Assembly (NCBI GenBank): GCA_039881045.1
Contig: JAYWVB010000005.1
Coordinates: 1,116,001-1,180,000 of the forward strand
Origin: Chaetomium olivaceum
Taxonomy: Eukaryota; Ascomycota; Sordariomycetes; Sordariales; Chaetomiaceae
Direction of reading: 5' to 3'
DNA: 64,000 nucleotides
Made by a program: the position numbers and the translations under genes. Of the stretch, positions 63,099-64,000 are shown in pieces. How positions within the stretch are numbered: the first letter of the stretch is position 1; each line of letters begins with the position of its first letter. The notes below the pieces were generated by a model. The model ran no database searches. It saw only the letters and a program-made list of their open reading frames with translations, and had not been told where the DNA came from.

Positions 63099-64000
63099 AT
63101 GACCATCCCAGTGATTGACGCCGCCGCCCTTACGGGGGGCGACGAGCAGCAACTCGCCGTGTTCAGGGCAAAGCTTTTGGATGGGTTGAAAACATACGGC
63201 TTCGTCAAGCTCATCAACCACACCGTCCCGGTTCCACTTGTGGCTGAGACGTTCGACCAGGTTTGTTCGGTGCCCCCCGGGTGTGGTATCCGCAAAAGCT
63301 CACGTCAGCCGCTGTAGATCAAGAAATTTTTCAAGCTGCCGCTCAAGGAGAAGTTGGCCATCGTGAATGACCGCACCCAGAACCAGCAGAGGGGGTGGTG
63401 CACACCGGGAGAAGAGAAAACATGGTACCTGGAGAGTAACAACGGGGAGATCAAGGAGCCCAAGTTCAGTGATAGCAAGGTATGTAAGCGTAACCGGAGA
63501 ACTGGCCCTAAGCTAACCGACATTCTTTTGCGCCGCAGGAGAGCTTTGACTGTGGCCACCCAAATGACAAATTATTTCCGAATAAGTGGCCGTCGGAGCA
63601 GGCCCTACCTGGCTATCAAGACACCATGGAGCGCTTCTTCATGTCCTGCGGGGACCTTACCCTTGTTCTCCTGACCCTGATCGCGGAGGAAATGCAGTTC
63701 AACAGGGACTTTTCACCTCGCGCTGCACCAACGAGGCGAGCACGATTCGAATTAACCACTTCCCAGTGGTCGACAAGGCCGTGCTCGATCGTGGCGACGT
63801 CAGCCGCATCTGGCCCCACAACGACTTTGGCATCATCTCGCTGGTGTTCCCCGACGTGACACCGGGGCTGGAGTATGAGGACCGCGCCAACCCAGGTACC
63901 TTCATACCCATGCCCTATGAGTCGGACCAGGAGGTTGTCGTCATTGTGGGCGAGACACTGCAACGCTGGACGAACGGGGGCATTCGCGCGGGGCTTCACC
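63099..64000 (+). CDS. 2-oxoglutarate/Fe(II)-dependent dioxygenase, partial, one frame break
   Basis: Non-haem iron oxygenase of the isopenicillin-N-synthase/gibberellin-desaturase type. Exons 63099-63260, 63318-63479 and 63539 onward. The N-domain reads IPVIDAAALTGGDEQQLAVF, LKTYGFVKLINHTVPVPLVA, IKKFFKLPLKEKLAIVNDRT, then ESFDCGHPNDKLFPNKWPSE. After FNRDF the frame slips one base at a T run (63711-63714) and continues as RCTNEASTIRINHFPVVDKA, the iron ligands His and Asp in WPHNDFGIISLVFPD, FIPMPYESDQEVVVIVGETL and, at the window edge, RAGLH, where the second His normally lies. The oxoglutarate-binding Arg is beyond the window. Together with the P450 this suggests an oxidative tailoring pair. 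Confidence 0.82.

Noticed and set aside
1..64000. CRISPR arrays, bacterial operons, phage genes
   Set aside because: No regularly spaced repeats, no Shine-Dalgarno spacing, and introns throughout; the sequence is eukaryotic.
1..64000. tRNA and rRNA genes
   Set aside because: A few GGTTCGA-type words occur (for example near 12431 and 39744) but none has a matching A box and foldable arms at tRNA distance.

Overview
The window is nuclear DNA of a filamentous ascomycete, most likely a sordariomycete. Genes are split by short (about 50-120 bp) GT..AG introns with CTAAC/CTGAC-type branch sites. The gene set is typical of such fungi: a fused alpha-beta tryptophan synthase, PRM1, a CFEM protein, a CE1 acetylxylan esterase, a berberine-bridge-type oxidase and fungal CorA-like and AA1-like families. 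C-to-T-type damage in one long reading frame fits the repeat-induced point mutation seen in this group. The species cannot be named from sequence alone.

Layout. 1-21 kb is a housekeeping block: the start of the DEAD-box helicase HAS1 (minus), a small secreted protein, 6-phosphofructo-2-kinase/fructose-2,6-bisphosphatase, a small C-terminally hydrophobic protein, PRM1, tryptophan synthase, mitochondrial ribosomal protein bL28m, a coiled-coil protein divergent from it, and mitochondrial aspartate aminotransferase, which appears to contain a 3-nt microexon. 21-31 kb holds a secreted CFEM protein, an ADH6-like alcohol dehydrogenase, a secreted GPI-type protein, a secreted protein with three related segments and an MFS transporter. 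All five have broken reading frames, several of them many times.

31-39 kb is intact again: an F-box protein, a CorA-like membrane protein, a secreted FAD oxidase with bicovalent-flavin residues and, directly downstream, a seven-exon MFS transporter. 39.8-42.3 kb is a 5'-truncated LINE flanked by a 16-bp target-site duplication. 42.8-49 kb carries a small secreted protein, a degenerate telomere-like tract, a single-pass membrane protein bracketed by a diverged repeat pair, and an acetylxylan esterase. 49.8-56.3 kb is relic territory: a roughly 2.2-kb frame broken by four TAG codons, and a decayed protein with two CCHC zinc knuckles. 57-64 kb has an intact putatively myristoylated protein, a GPI-anchored protein, and a divergent cytochrome P450 / 2-oxoglutarate dioxygenase pair that runs off the window and may be the edge of a secondary-metabolite locus.

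A recurring feature is reading frames broken by what looks like one missing base, often in a short homopolymer. This occurs even in a probably essential gene (bL28m), so part of the apparent decay may be base-calling error rather than biology. Coordinates of spliced genes give outer limits; exon joins are in the evidence text. All family calls rest on reading motifs by eye, without database searches.
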